Counted from the stretch's first letter, positions 24,201 to 36,192 are shown. The stretch: DNA of 64,000 nucleotides from Lycium barbarum (GCF_019175385.1 NC_083341.1:93832321-93896320), one strand, 5' to 3'. The notes: a model not told the origin generated them from the sequence alone. Numbers and translations: made by a program.

Positions 24201-24674
24201 TGATTTGATGTTTTCGGGTAAACCAATGACTTTTTTTGTAAAAAGATTAAGTAGCAGTTAACTTTGGGCCCTCCACCCTTTAACAAGAAATCTGGAAGTT
24301 TGTTTTGGGGCCTCAAGCCCACTGTCATAAAAAAATTGTTTATGGAGACCAAAAAGAAAATGAATTTGGACGAAAGATGGATAATGTGGCTTAGGGACTA
24401 TTTCAAATGGAAAATCTATCTTTAAACATTTTTTAAACACTTGGGAAAATTCTGGGAATTGGGAGATGGAAAACTCGGGATTTTTGAATGAAAATGGATT
24501 CTTCGACTCAAACATTTTGACTGCTGGGCTAAAGGCCCAAAACCGTATAGACTGAAATAAAGAGAAATATGCTTGGACCATTTTAAGGAAAGATGGCTTT
24601 GGACTAGAATGAGGTTGACTTAAATGAGCTTCAAGGTGACTGATATTGGACTTGAACAAACTTTCACTTTTCTT

Positions 24675-24707
<33 letters not shown>

Positions 24708-24708
24708 T
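24675..24708. repeat. (TA)n(CA)n microsatellite
   Basis: TA dinucleotides run directly into CACACAC, in the 3' third of LTR J. Confidence 0.9.
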
Positions 24709-25240
24709 CCATATTTTCCTATATATGTATAATAAAACCCATAAAAACTAAACTCATTTTATCAGGACTAGAATAGTAGCGGCTCTGCTCGGGAGAAATC
24801 GCAGGAGTGTCCTAGTCCGACAATAAAGTGAGTTGAACACTTATGTGGATTTTTAAACCCAAAAACCCCTTTCCTAAGGGGAATATTTGCCAAATTTTTT
24901 CTTCAGTTTATGATACAAATGAATTACACTTTGCGGAAAATTAAACACTTTAAAGCAAATAAGTACATTAATCACACATTGAAGCTCATAGGTCAACCGA
25001 ATTCTACGGATCTTTAATACTAGTTTGCGTAAAACCTTCCCAGGGGATCACCAGAACCCTTACCTCGAACTTTGGTACCAAAATATTTCTCTCTTGCTTG
25101 AAAAATCATTTACTCAGTTTTTTTAGCTTTCCTTTAAATAAATTAGGTGTCGACTCTAAAAAATACTAAAATCCTATTAGAGCACCAACAACCTTGTAGT
25201 AACTTTTATGCCTTAACCCGCGTAAAAGCGAACCATAATA

Positions 25241-26004
25241 GTGGTTATGGTGGTTCTAGTTACAGGGGTAGGGGACAGTCATCCAGGCCTTATCATTCAG
25301 TCCACAGTCGCCCTATTCAGTTAACATTACAGGCTTCATCGGATGGTCCTTCTAGACCCATTGGTTATGGAGTTGGACAGTCCTATGGTGGTTCTTACTC
25401 TCATCAGCCTGACCGTGGTGTGTCTTTTTAGTTCGTCGGCTTCCGTGCATCGGCCTCCAGGCCTCAGATCTTGCTATGTTTGTGGTGACTTTGGCCACTT
25501 TATAAGAGATTTTCCTATATCCGGACAGAGTGGGTTGCAGTAAGGTTCCCGGTTCTAGACTCGGAGGATTCCGGCACCATCTAGTGGTTCGGATGGTTCT
25601 TCAGCGAGAGGCGGTGCTCAATCAGGCTGCGGTGGATCTCGACAATCCAGGGGTGGACACCAGTCTCGTAGAGGCTGTTCTCAGGCCTCCAGAGGAGGGG
25701 CATAGTCGGGCCAAAGTGGCCATGGTGATGGTCTTTGCTATTCTTTTCCGGGTAGGCCCGAGGCTAAGGCCTCTGATGCTATGATCTCAGGGACTATTTT
25801 TGTTCGTCATCGACCTGCTTCAGTCTTGTTTGATCCGGGGTCTACTTTCTCATATGCATCTGCCTATCTTTTTGTTGGTTGGGACTTTACTAGTGATCAT
25901 CTTGATGTGCCTGTTCATGTCTCTACTCCAGTTGGAGACTCAGTTGTTGTTGATCGAGTCTTTCGGTCTTGCTTAGTTACTTTTATGGGGAATGATACTT
26001 CTGT
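25241..26004 (+). pseudogene. Gag C-terminus and protease start of element C (piece 3)
   Basis: A Gly/Ser/Arg-rich stretch (YGGSSYRGRGQSSRPYHS) leads to a degraded zinc knuckle near 25471-25511, CYVCGDFGHFIRDF, with the last Cys replaced by Phe. Stops at 25429 and in other frames break it. The protease starts with SVLFDPGSTFSYASAY (25833-25880) and VPVHVSTPVGDSV and stops at GNDTSV, where element D inserts. The rest of the protease is at 31303. Confidence 0.87.
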
Positions 26005-26578
26005 TGATGCAAGAAAATAAAGATAAGATAGAAAAGAAGACATAATTGATAAACAATTGGACAATAACTAGAAGAACAAGTCATAGTTACCTTCCAAAAG
26101 GTTCAAAGGCTCCTATCTTATGCAACAATCCTCAAGAGAATAACAATCTCTTGCAAATTGAATGATCAAAACAAGGTTGTACAATTTGGAGTCTACCAAA
26201 GCACAACAAGTCTCAACTAGAGAGAAAAGTTCAATATTCATATATTTCAAGATAGGTCAAATGAGAAATAGTTCTAAGTGTAGCTTATATATGTAAAGTC
26301 TACACCTGGTCTTTAAAATAATAGCCACAAGTCGGCTTTTTAAAATATGGTCTCGCAAGGCTCCAAATCATTAGCCACACGCATTGGACTCTAAAGTGAG
26401 TCCATGGTCTAGCACAAATAAGTCCATAGGCTGCTTCCCCGGGCTAGGTAGTGTCCACGGCTCCTGAAACGCAAACTCCTTCTCCAAAGCTAGGTGAACA
26501 TCATGAAGGACCATAGCCTGACTCCTAGTGAATGGCCGGGACGGCTGGAACATGTCTTGATCAGTTTGGACTACATCA
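26005..26578 (-). repeat. 3' LTR of element D
   Basis: On the minus strand it starts TGATGTAGTCCAAAC at 26578 and ends CTTGCATCA at 26005. Its U3 carries the last codons of the polyprotein down to 26371. Polypurine tract AAAGAGGGGAGGA (minus strand) lies just before it. Confidence 0.93.
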
Positions 26579-27583
26579 TCCTCCCCTCTTTGGAAAGATT
26601 TCGTCCTCAAAATAGTCGTGTCTTCGCCCTCGACCGCATCACCTGAAACACAAGGAACCAGGTCAAAAACATTTAAAGTGTTTGAAACATTATACTCACT
26701 CGGAAGATCAATAACGTAAGCATTGTCATTAATCTTTTCCAACACTTCAAATGGTCCATCTCCTCGCGCGAACAACTTTCCTTTTCTTTGGTTTGGGAAC
26801 CGATCTTTCCTAAAATGCACCCAAACACAGTCGCCCTTTTGCAACTCCAACTTCTTTCTTCCCTTGTTTGCCTTGGACACCACCTTGGCATATGCCTTTT
26901 TGAGATTTTGTCTCACCTTAGCATGAAGTTTAAGCAACGAATCTGCCCTGCTTGTACCTTTAACATTCAAAATAGCATCTGGAGACAAAGGGATTAAATC
27001 CAATGGAATCAAGGGGTTAAAATCATACATGCACTAAAAAGGAGATTTCCCTATCATTTTATGCACCGTACGGTTATAAGCAAACTCAATGATGGGCAAT
27101 TGATCAACCCAACTTCCCGATTTTCCTTTGGTCATCGCCCTAAGTAGAGCTCCCAAAGTACGATTGACAACTTCAGTTTGTCCATCTGTTTGAGGATGAC
27201 AAGAAGTCGAAAACAACAACTTGGTGCCAAGTGCACCCTACAAATATCTCCAGAAATGACTCAAGAATTTCGTGTCCCAGTCACTAACAATGGTACGCAA
27301 CACGCCATGCAATTTCAACACATTAGCAATAAACAAAGAAACAACATGCTGCGCATCATCACACTTTTTACACGAGATGAAATGAGACATCTTAGAAAAT
27401 CTATCCACAACAACATAGATACTATCGTGACCAGCCCTAGAACGAGGTAAACCCACAACAAAATCCACGGGCTAGTAAGGACTGGTAAAGGGGTATACAA
27501 ACCATGGGGACTGGACCTAGACTTAGGTCGCTTACATTCCAAGCAATCACCACAAAATTGCATCACATTTCACCTCATCTTAG

Positions 27584-27618
<35 letters not shown>

Positions 27619-27672
27619 GCTCCTCAAGAATACCTAACGTCTTATCCACCCCAAAATAACCCATCAAACCTC
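26371..27672 (-). pseudogene. Integrase of element D, ending in the LTR
   Basis: From the minus-strand 5' side: the zinc-finger part GGLMGYFGVDKTLGILEE, a poly-T run, then CGDCLECKRPKSRSSPHGLY; the core has [17 protein letters not shown] and [15 protein letters not shown], so all three catalytic acids are present. The C-terminus (KGKLFARGDGPFEVLEKIND) and TRSQAMVLHDVH run 208 bp into the 3' LTR before the stop. Frameshifts and stops occur between 27238-27570 and at 27220 and 27031. CRM-type chromoviruses are known to code their C-terminal motif across the LTR boundary; this copy keeps that layout. Confidence 0.88.
27586..27616. repeat. Poly(A) tract of 31 bases
   Basis: It lies in the integrase zinc-finger coding region of D, where a Phe-Phe codon run would be expected on the minus strand. 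This suggests slippage growth of a short T-run rather than a retroposed poly(A) tail. Confidence 0.9.
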
Positions 27673-28498
27673 CACATCACAAAAGCTCCTAAAACAATCA
27701 TGACCTTCATCATACGCAAACAAAGAGTAAAGAAAAGTGCTACTTAAGGTCACTTCATCATCAGTAAGTTCACTTTCACAATCATGAATACTATTAAGCA
27801 CAAGATCACGATTTGGACCACACAGAGAAGATTTATTACTTAAGCAACTTCCCACACTTTCCTTTCCAAGACAATGTACTCTATCAAGTGAACTATCCAA
27901 CAAGGAGTTAATTCCATCACAAGAAAGAGCACTAAGAAAATCAAACTCATCATTAAACAAACAAACATGTCCAAGTAAAAATAGTTTCACAAGAAAGGTC
28001 TCACCCAAGTGCACATCATCATTGAAGTCCACATGTTCAAACTCATCATTCAAGTCAATTTCATTATCAAGCACAGATTCAACATTAGAAAGACTTAAAG
28101 ATGAATTGCTTTCTTCTTTATCAAACATGGGTGGTGTGCCTAATTCCAAACAATCACATTTATGGTCAATAATTCCATCATATCCAGAATAATCATCAAC
28201 TAATAATGGAATATTACTTACACACACACAAGGTTCAAGATTGCTTTTTGAAGACAAGACATTAAAAATTAATCAACTTGTTTTCACTCCTTTCAACCAC
28301 AGAAGTTGTGTCTTTTGCATTAAGACTCTCATCACAAGTGTCAACACTAGTTTTCATCACATCAAGCTCACAAATAGTTTTAGTTTCAGGATAACAACCA
28401 AGAACAACTAGTGTATCTCCACAAGATTCATTCAACTTATCATCACAAGACAAAGAAGATTTTAAGACCACACAAGATAATTCCTTACTCATACTCAC
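27664..28498 (-). pseudogene. Acidic/serine-rich linker between protease and RT of element D
   Basis: Two minus-strand frames (28262-28498 and 27664-28257) encode an acidic, Ser/Asp/Cys-rich, low-complexity protein with no catalytic motif (e.g. MSMSKELSCVVLKSS, DCLELGTPPMFDKEESNSS). Their place between the protease remnant and integrase, and the abrupt join to zinc-finger sequence at about 27672, suggest a variable PR-RT linker followed by a deletion removing RT and RNase H. I do not recognise a function; host gene origin is possible but unsupported. Confidence 0.55.
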
Positions 28499-29032
28499 AC
28501 AATAAACATGCTCAACATTAGCATCTAAAGTAGTGAGTTTAGTCGACTAACCTTCAAGCTCACAAGAATGGTTCTCTTTACCTTCAAGTTCCTCTTTTGG
28601 GAAAATCTGCTCTTCCGGAGTTATTGCAACTTCTTCATGAGTTTCCATTGTCGGAGGATCACTCTCCAGCTTGTTTTCACCGGTACCTATAAAAGAATTC
28701 AAGCAACTAGAGGAAAAAGAAAGATTGTGAGTGTTAGAGTGAAGAACTTTCTCTCCCTCATTCTTTTTCTTTTATTGTTTCTTTTCTCTCATGTTCTTTT
28801 CAATTCCATTCTCTTGTTTGTTTTGTGGAATCCCACTCACTCCATTCATCCCAAACTTCTCATTTTGCAATGCATTACACTCCCCTATAGGCATAGAAGA
28901 GACATATGCACTATTGGAAGTTTCTTTGGGAAGTGGGAATGGAAAGAGAGGCCATCCTTCCTCGTCCATGACATACCTTATCCAATCTCATACATTTGGA
29001 ACATTGTGTTTTTGAAACCAGGGCTATCCAAA
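28499..29032 (-). pseudogene. Degenerate protease-to-linker region of element D
   Basis: Continues the minus-strand linker upstream with short broken frames (e.g. 28772-28969). The long plus-strand frame at 28568-29038 is the antisense shadow of this AT-rich region; it has hydrophobic composition but no domain. No function assigned. Confidence 0.4.
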
Positions 29033-29266
29033 TCATAAGTGACTTATTTTTAGGGGAAACACATCATATCGGACCGTTTCAAGATAATCTCCATGAGATA
29101 TTACCACTTTGACCATCCACTTAACTTGATACCCATTATATTCATATGGATATCGCTTTTTAACCCATGTCAAATCCAACCAATCAGCCGCATAAGGAGA
29201 AATGAATATGGAGTCACACAAATCGTCATGCTCTAGATCAAACCCATTATACCCATAAGCATTCAC
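29033..29266 (-). pseudogene. Protease C-terminal remnant of element D
   Basis: The minus-strand frame ends with YNGYQVKWMVKVVISHGDY and VRYDVFPLKISHL, resembling the end of chromovirus retropepsins (V-x-CDV-x-P-x(4)-HLLLGRPW; Cys is Tyr here). The N-terminal half, with the active-site Asp, is not present. Confidence 0.55.
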
Positions 29267-30710
29267 CTTAAATTTTTGAAACCTTGGATTAGGTAATCTC
29301 TCTCCTTTTCTTTGAAATAGTGGTCCTCTCCTTTATGTAAGCCGTCTAGTTCTTACTTCCGATTGAACGGGTTTAGTTCTCATTGCACCTTGGGCTATTG
29401 TACCTGCATAACAAAGCTCAAAGAAAAGGTTATGAGTTAGAAATCACCTTACTCACTCCCTTACTTTATTTGGGTGGCGCTCGGTTCACTCAATGATACA
29501 ATTGGTTTGTTTCACTCCGTCTTGTAGTATTTGGCCTCCTCAAAATTGACCAACTCCTATTCAATCTCCCAAATTATACAAAAGATGCTACCTCTTTGGG
29601 ATTAGAGTGAGATTATGGGACTCTATAGTCAGATGACTCTTTTAATTGTGGCGCACTTGAGTCAAACAATTCACGACAAGTTAAAACGAGAAAAGCTTGA
29701 AAGAATTAGCACGAAAAAAAGTTATAGCTCAAGAACTAGTAAAATTTGAGAAGATAATTAATCAATGTGTACTAGCTAGAAGTTATGTCGCAAAGAAAGG
29801 ATTAAGAAGATTCCCAACCCCCCTTAAAACGTGCTAGGCAGCCCCCTAAGTCTCACTAATTAATCTCATTTGACCAACTAGTCTTGGAATTTAATTACTA
29901 CAAGTTTCAATGATAGCTTCTCGTCTTCCCAAAAGATGAATAGGGACTTGCACACTTGACTTCTCATTTTCCCAAGAGGTAATTAGGAACTTGGACACTC
30001 TTTTCTCAAGGTGACTTTTAGTCTTCCCAAGAATTGACTAGGGAACTTATGTCAATTAATGGTTTGACTATTCATTTGCCTCTACACCTTTTCACACCCC
30101 AAACTGATTACTGGCTTCCCTTAATGAGTTAAATCCCTATTTCCACATTTTGTAGGGGTTCAATGCACCAAGTCCTTGGAAATTAACTCTTGACTAGCTC
30201 CTTAGACTTCCAAAACAACTTTCACACTCCCTAACACCTTGAAAGCTTAACTTATCACTAAATTAGATCAAACAAAGGTAGTAAATCTGAAATTATCAAG
30301 AACACACATGAACATTTACAAAATCTTTATGAACACTCAAGAACACAAGTATTTAAAACACTTCAAATGATATACCAAAATGACGATCTTGATGTCTAGT
30401 TTCCAAATATCACCATGGATCACCCAAGACACCTAAACAAATGGCATGATTGGAGACTTTAAAAATAATAGTTCATGAACTTTATGAACATCCAAGAACA
30501 CAAGTCTTCAAACACCAAAATCAGATTACCAAATAGATCAAGAACACCTAAATAATCCAAGCAACACAAATTTCATTCAAAACAACAACGATCAAGAAGT
30601 TGAAACCCTAAGAACACTAGGAAATTTCATCCAAAACAGTTATTATTTTTATTTTTTATAAAGTTCGATACAAAACAAGGACTAGATTTGTAGGGAAAAA
30701 TCTATGGCCT
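29267..30710 (-). other. Leader and residual gag start of element D
   Basis: Between the PBS and the protease remnant. On the minus strand a short ATG frame (MRTKPVQSEVRTRRLT, near 29380) may be the gag start, stopped at once; no capsid or zinc knuckle was found. The remaining ~1.3 kb is AT-rich non-coding leader. Capsid and nucleocapsid were probably deleted. Confidence 0.5.
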
Positions 30711-30722
30711 GCTCTGATACCA
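30711..30722 (-). other. Primer-binding site of element D
   Basis: Plus-strand GCTCTGATACCA is the complement of TGGTATCAGAGC, 2 bp from the 5' LTR. A perfect initiator tRNA-Met PBS. Confidence 0.93.
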
Positions 30723-30724
30723 AA

Positions 30725-31297
30725 TGATGCAAGAAAATAAAGATAAGATAGAAAAGAAGACACAATTGATAAACAATTGGACAATAACTAGAAGAACAAG
30801 TCCTTGTTACCTTCCAAAAGGGTCAAAGGAACCTATCTTATACAACAATCCTCAAGAGAATGGCAATCTCTTGCAAATTGAATGATCAAAACAAGGTTGT
30901 ACAATTTGGAGTCCACCAAAGCATAACAAGTCTCAACTAGAGAGAAAAGTTTAATATTCATATATTTCAAGATAGGTTAAATGAGAAATAGTTCTAAGTG
31001 TAGCTTATATAGGTAATGTCTACACCTGGTCTTTAAAGTAATAGCCACAAGTTGGCTTTTAAAATATGGCATCGCAGGGCTCCAAATCATTAGCCACATA
31101 CATGGGACTCCAAAGTGAGTCCACGGGCTAGCATAAATAAGTCCATAGGCTGCTTCCCCGGACTTGGCAATGTCCACGGCTCCTGAAATGCAAACTCCTT
31201 CTCCAAAGCTAGGTGAACATCATGAAGGACCATAGTCTGACTCCTAGTGAATGGCTAGGAAGGCTGGAACATGTCTTGATTAGTTTGGACAACATCA
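30725..31297 (-). repeat. 5' LTR of element D
   Basis: Near-identical partner of 26005-26578, with scattered differences such as TGGACAACATCA against TGGACTACATCA at the outer end. It also contains the duplicated tail of the integrase frame (30977-31177), non-coding here. Confidence 0.93.
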
Positions 31298-33756
31298 TCT
31301 GTAGATTTGATGATATTGGATATGGTAGACTTTGTTATTATCTTGGGTATGACTTGGCTGTCACCGTATCATGCGATCTTGGACTGTCACGCCAAGACAG
31401 TCACATTAGCTATGCCTGGGATTCCTAGATTAGAGTGGAGGGGTGCTCTGAGCCCCGCTCCGAAGAAGATCATTTTTTAGCTCCGCGTGAAGAAGTTAGT
31501 TAGCAAGCGGTATTTGGCTTACTTTGCCCCTGTTCATGATACTAGCGTTAATTCTCCGCCCCTTGAGTCCATGCCCATTGTATATGAGTTTGCGGAGGTC
31601 TTTCCTTCTGATTTATCGAGTATGCCACCCGACCGCAATATTGATTTGGATCCGAGCACGCCCCCCATTTCTATTCCACCCTATAGGATGGCACCCACGG
31701 AGTTGAGGGAGCTTAAGGAGAAGCTACAGGATCTATTGAGTAAGGGGTTTATTAGATCGAGTGTCTCCCCTTGGGGTGCTCCTGTTTTGGTTATGAAGAA
31801 GAAGAACGTTACGATGAAGATGTGTATTGATTATCGTCTGTTGAACAAGGTCACCATTCGTAATAAGTATCCCATTCCTCATATTGATGACTTGTTTGAC
31901 CAGCTTCAGGGTGCGTCGGTATTGTCGAAGATTAATTTGAGGTCAGGCTACCATTAGCTGAAGATTTGGGCTGAGGATGTTCCGAAGACGACCTTTAGGA
32001 CTCATTATGGTTATTACGAGTTCCTTGTGATGTCATGTGTGGTTACGAATGCCCCAGCTGCGTTTGTGAGTTTGATGAATCGAATTTTTAAACCATATCT
32101 TGATTCCTTCGTTATTGTGTTCATCGATGATATCTTGGCGTATCCGGAGATTAGGGAGGAGCATGAGCATCATTTGAGGATTGTCCTTGGGTTATTGAAG
32201 GAGACGGAGCTTTATGCCAAGTTTTTGAAGTGTGTGTTATGGCTTGAGTCTATGGCATTTTTGGGCCACGTTGTGTCTAAGGAGGGGAACATGGTTGATC
32301 CAAAGAAGATTAAGGTTGTTAGAACTTGGGCGAGGCCCACTACTGTGACTGAGATTCGTAGCTTCGTGGGCTTAGCTAGATATTACCGTCGATTTGTAAA
32401 GGCTTTCGCTTCTATTGCTTCTTCGTTGACTAGATTGACTCAGAATGAGGTTCTCTTTCAGTGGTCTGATTCTTGTGAAAAGACCTTTCAGCAGCTTAAG
32501 ACTCTTTTGACTTCAGCCCCGATTATGGCATTACCCGTGGAGGGTAAGGATTTCTCAGTATATTGTGATATATCCTGTATTGGTTTGGGTGCTGTGTTAA
32601 TGTAGGAGGGTAGAGGCATTGCCTATGCTTCCCGTCAGTTGAAGATCCACGAGAAGAACTACCCTACCCATGATTTGGAATTAGTAGTAGTAGTCTTTGC
32701 TTTGAAGATTTGAAGGCACTATCTATATGGTGTCCATTGTGAGGTATTTATCGATCACCGCAACCTGCAGCACTTGTTCACCTAGAGAGATCTAAATTCC
32801 AGACAACGCAGGTGGATGAAGCTTCTGAAGGACTATGACATCACTATTCTCTATCATATAGCTGATGCCTTGAGTCGCAAGGCAGTGAGTATGGGTAGTT
32901 TAGCCAAATTGGTTGCTTCTGACCGTCCGTTAGCCAGGGAGGTTCAGACTTTGGGTAACAGTTTTGTGTGCCTTGATATCTCAGTTCTGGATAGAGTCTT
33001 GGCTTGTGTTGAGGCGAGATCATTCCTCTTGGAGTGGATTAGGGCCCAGCAGTTTGAGGATGCCCAGTTGTGTAAGATTTGTGATAAGGTTCTGAGAGGT
33101 AAGGCCATGCTTAAGGGTATTCTGAGGATCAAGGGACGCGTATGCGTTCCTCGTGTTGGTGATTTGATTTGTTTGATTCTGGAGAAGGCCCATAGTTTCA
33201 GATATTCTATTCATTCGAGTGCTATGAAGATGTATCGACATCTGAGGCAGCACTACTGGTGGGGAAGGATGAAGAGAGATATTGCAGATTTTTGGCTAAG
33301 TGTGGGAATTATCAGCAAGTCAAATATGAGCACCAGAGACCTGGTGGGGTACTTCAGAGGATACCCATTCCCGAGTTGAAGTGGGAGAGGATTGCTATGG
33401 ATTTTTTTGTGGGTCTTCCGAAGACCCTGGGCAAGTTTGATTCAGTTTGGGTTATTGTTGATTAGTTGGCTAAGTACGCTCATTCCATTCCAGTTCAGGT
33501 CACTTACACTGCAGAGAAGTTAGCCCGGATTTACATTCGTGATATTGTGCGATTGCACGGGGTCCCTATTTTTATTGTTACCAATGGAGGTCCCCAGTTT
33601 ACTTCTAATTTCTGGAGGGCTTTTCAGGCAAAGTTGGGTACTCAGCTGGACCGAAGTACAACTTGTTATCCCTAGACTGATGGTCAGTCCGAGAGGATTA
33701 CTCAGGTGCTCGAGGATATATTTAGAGCATGTGTCATTGATTTTTGTGGTCATTGG
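31298..33756 (+). pseudogene. Protease end, RT, RNase H and most of integrase of element C (piece 4)
   Basis: After the TSD the protease finishes in frame with piece 3. RT blocks: [48 protein letters not shown] and catalytic [12 protein letters not shown]. RNase H has YCDISC, HDLELVV (Glu kept) and ADALSRK, but PGKAN before ADALSRK is deleted. Integrase has an intact first acid (AMDFFVG), but the second is Asn (IVTNGGPQF where TDRGSQF is usual). Stops at 31426, 31957, 32603, 32714, 32783, 33463 and 33673 and a frameshift near 33290. Cut by E at 33757. Confidence 0.92.
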
Positions 33757-34190
33757 TGTCACGACCCAACTAGGGGCCATGACGGGTGCCCGGAGCTACC
33801 CTACCGAGCACCACCATTATACTTGTCATCAAACTATTCCTAAATATACATTACTCTCAGCACGGAGCTTGTCATAATACAATCATTATCATTTACAAAA
33901 TATATTCTCTTTTGTGTACGTAAGCCTGCGAGGCTATCAAAAATGATATACGCATATACACCGTAGTAATCATGAGAAATCTACTACCCATACATAAGTA
34001 TCTACGAGCCTTTACAATATTACTGAGACATAAGGATAACATAAGGACCCCGCCATGCCCCAAACATGTACACAAAAGAATATACGATTAGGTTGCACCT
34101 CCGGAGTAGTGGGGTGCTCCTATACAACTGTTGAGTAAGCTCCTAAGCATCTGCACCGTCTCCCTGTCTACATGTGGACATGAGCACAGC

Positions 34191-34228
34191 GTCCATAAAG
34201 AAAAGGACGTCAGTACGAACAATGTACT
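34191..34228 (-). other. Paired-hairpin module, E LTR1
   Basis: On the minus strand: AGTAC-ATTGTTC-GTACT(G) then GTCC-TTTTCTTTAT-GGAC. Copies in LTR2 (43789-43826) and LTR3 (56793-56830) keep both stems. Confidence 0.65.
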
Positions 34229-35701
34229 ATGTATATGAGGCATATATGGTGACATAATAAGGAAATATAGAAAGCATGAGAAGAAAATATAACTGTAACT
34301 GCTTGCCTCTTGAGGCAGAATCATGCATGCTCACTTTTACCTTTAAACCCAAATTATAACACATATATACAGATATGAATAAGTTGTCTGAGTCATATGT
34401 CATCACTAGCCCACGTCCGGGATAGTCATCTCACGCCGCCCAGTACTGGTGCTGCCCGTGCCATATAGGTGCATGTAATCATCTATAAGCCGTCCGCCTT
34501 AGCGATGCTGCCCGGCCGTATAGGCACAGTGTAATCTTACATATAAATAAGCCAATGCATGCATGGGAGCTCAAATAAAAGCTATCAATCTATCGGAGTG
34601 ACGTAAGGTCGGGAACCTCCGACTATGTTATGGAATAATCATGATCATCATGTCTCACTTTGAAGGAACTAAAAACATGAGGTGAGACTAACAACAAGAA
34701 GCAACATTCATGAAAAAATAAAAATAAGAATATCGAACTCATCATAGCATCATTATCATGGAAAATATCTCATCTCTAATTCATAAGAAGCTCTTAAAAA
34801 TCATTAACTTTCTTCTTTTAGAATGTAAGAAGATCATGGAAATATAGAGAAGAAATCACAATATAAGGGTCATGCCTTTGAAAGAAGAGGACTAGCCTCA
34901 CATACCTGTGCGTCTCCTTAATGCCTAGACGTTTTCCTTCCAATCTCACGATTCTACATTCAAGAGGATTCGTACTTAAATTAGATCATTAGAAACATGC
35001 CTGAATTTAAGCTAAAGCGACTAAAAAGGCTAACGAAAATCGGGCAGCATCTCCTTTGTTCGACAGCTTTCTCCATATAACAGCTCCCAAACATCATAGC
35101 AACTCCCATAATATCATAATCAATAGATTTTGTTTTTCAAGTTAAACATTGCTTACTTCTCAAATTTACCTTCAAGGTCATCCATAACCATAACTACAAT
35201 ACAACACCATATTCATTCTTCATATAATACTTCCTCAACATCATTAGCATCATTCATAACAAGATTATACTCATCTTATACTAAGAATTATGACTCAAGT
35301 CAAGTTAGTATTCAAGAGTGTCCTTAAGTCCATGTTTGAGCTTCATACTCTTCTTCCTTCCTTCATTCAAGTTATTCAACAACCAAATACTCTTAATAAC
35401 TTGAAATGAATGTAAAACTCACCTTTAACCATATAAAAATGATCTTTGTATGAACATTCTTCACTTGAGAGAAACCCCAACTTGAATTCCAAAGAAAAAT
35501 CTTGCCTTCTACAAACCCTAATAAGCTTGTCTACACCTAATTCTCTTGAGTTTTGGTGTTTGATCTTTGATTTCTCTTGAATTTATGTTGGTATGATATA
35601 GAGAGAGTTCTAGAGGTTTTGAGAAAGTTGGAAAAGATGAAAAATGGTCAAAATGAACTTGGGTCCTCTTTTTATAACATTTAAAAATCTGCCTGTCGAT
35701 G

Positions 35702-35850
35702 TTATACGGACACATATACGGTCTGTATAACTTATACGGTCCGTATATGTGACTGTATAATGCTTCCAATTGATGGTCCCTCTCTGGATAGGTTATACGG
35801 TCCAATATACGGACTGTATAATTTATAGGGGCTGTATATATGGCCGTATA
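35702..35850. promoter_or_regulatory. Palindrome cluster, E LTR1
   Basis: TTATACGGTCCGTATATG plus half sites around it, upstream (minus strand) of the TATA-like element at 35665-35677. Same relation as in A and B, though E is a separate LTR family. Confidence 0.55.
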
Positions 35851-36192
35851 ATTCCCCCTTTTTCGAAACTAAGCTCGTTGATTCGTTTGATCTCCAATCC
35901 TTACGGAACCTTCTTAACACTTCATTAACAATCCAAGGAACCTTATGACTCATTCTCAAGACCTTACTAACTAACCGTTAACTCGATAACTATAAAATCT
36001 TTATCAAACACAACTTATACTTTACTTCCTTTGACGAACTTAGTTTCACCAACCCATATAACTTAAAAATCTTATCGTATATACTTTAAAGTTGCCAAAT
36101 ACCCTTCTTGTAGTCATAAGAGCTTCATGTTTGCCTTAAGCTCGCATTAGTCCATTTACGACACAACGACATGAAGTTTCCGAGGTGTAACA

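Larger units (their letters stand above)
19795..25240 (+). mobile_element. Solo LTR J (5.45 kb), probably Tat/Ogre-like, inside the gag of C
   Basis: It starts TGTTGACACC and ends CGAACCATAATA. Perfect TSD GTGGT (19790-19794 and 25241-25245) sits inside the C gag frame, which reads HLGG-YGGSSY across the join. There are no retroviral domains in 5.4 kb, so a solo LTR fits best. Near the right end GGTGTCGAC (25147-25155) mirrors the start. The terminal ATAATA probably decayed from ATGACA by two transitions (inferred). Very long LTRs of this texture suggest Ogre/Tat. A TATA-like CTATTTAAAG is at 21201. Small open frames (21537-21752, 23265-23522, 24258-24707 on the minus strand) lack domains. 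Confidence 0.8.
26005..31297 (-). mobile_element. Element D: internally deleted CRM-like chromovirus, minus strand
   Basis: LTRs of 574 bp (26005-26578) and 573 bp (30725-31297), perfect TSD TCTGT (26000-26004 and 31298-31302), an iMet PBS and a polypurine tract. It carries integrase, a PR-RT linker and a protease remnant; most gag, RT and RNase H are gone. CRM-like traits: LTR starting [18 protein letters not shown] in integrase, a C-terminal PFTRSQA motif, and a polyprotein ending inside the 3' LTR. Inserted into the protease of C. Confidence 0.85.
33757..36192 (-). repeat. LTR1 (outer 3' LTR) of element E
   Basis: Plus strand TGTCACGACC...GGTGTAACA, so on the minus strand TGTTACACC...GGTCGTGACA as in B. 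Hairpin pair 34191-34228, modules 34411-34545, donor-like ACAG/GTATGTGAGG (complement of 34901-34910), TATA-like TTATAAAAAGAGG (complement of 35665-35677), palindromes 35702-35850. Shortest and simplest of the three E LTRs. Confidence 0.92.

Noticed and set aside
27664..28257. 197-residue minus-strand frame as a possible host gene fragment
   Set aside because: Low-complexity acidic sequence located exactly between protease remnant and integrase of D; a PR-RT linker explains it better.
28568..29038. 156-residue plus-strand hydrophobic frame
   Set aside because: Antisense to the element D linker; hydrophobicity follows from antisense of an acidic, Ser/Lys-rich region; no domain.
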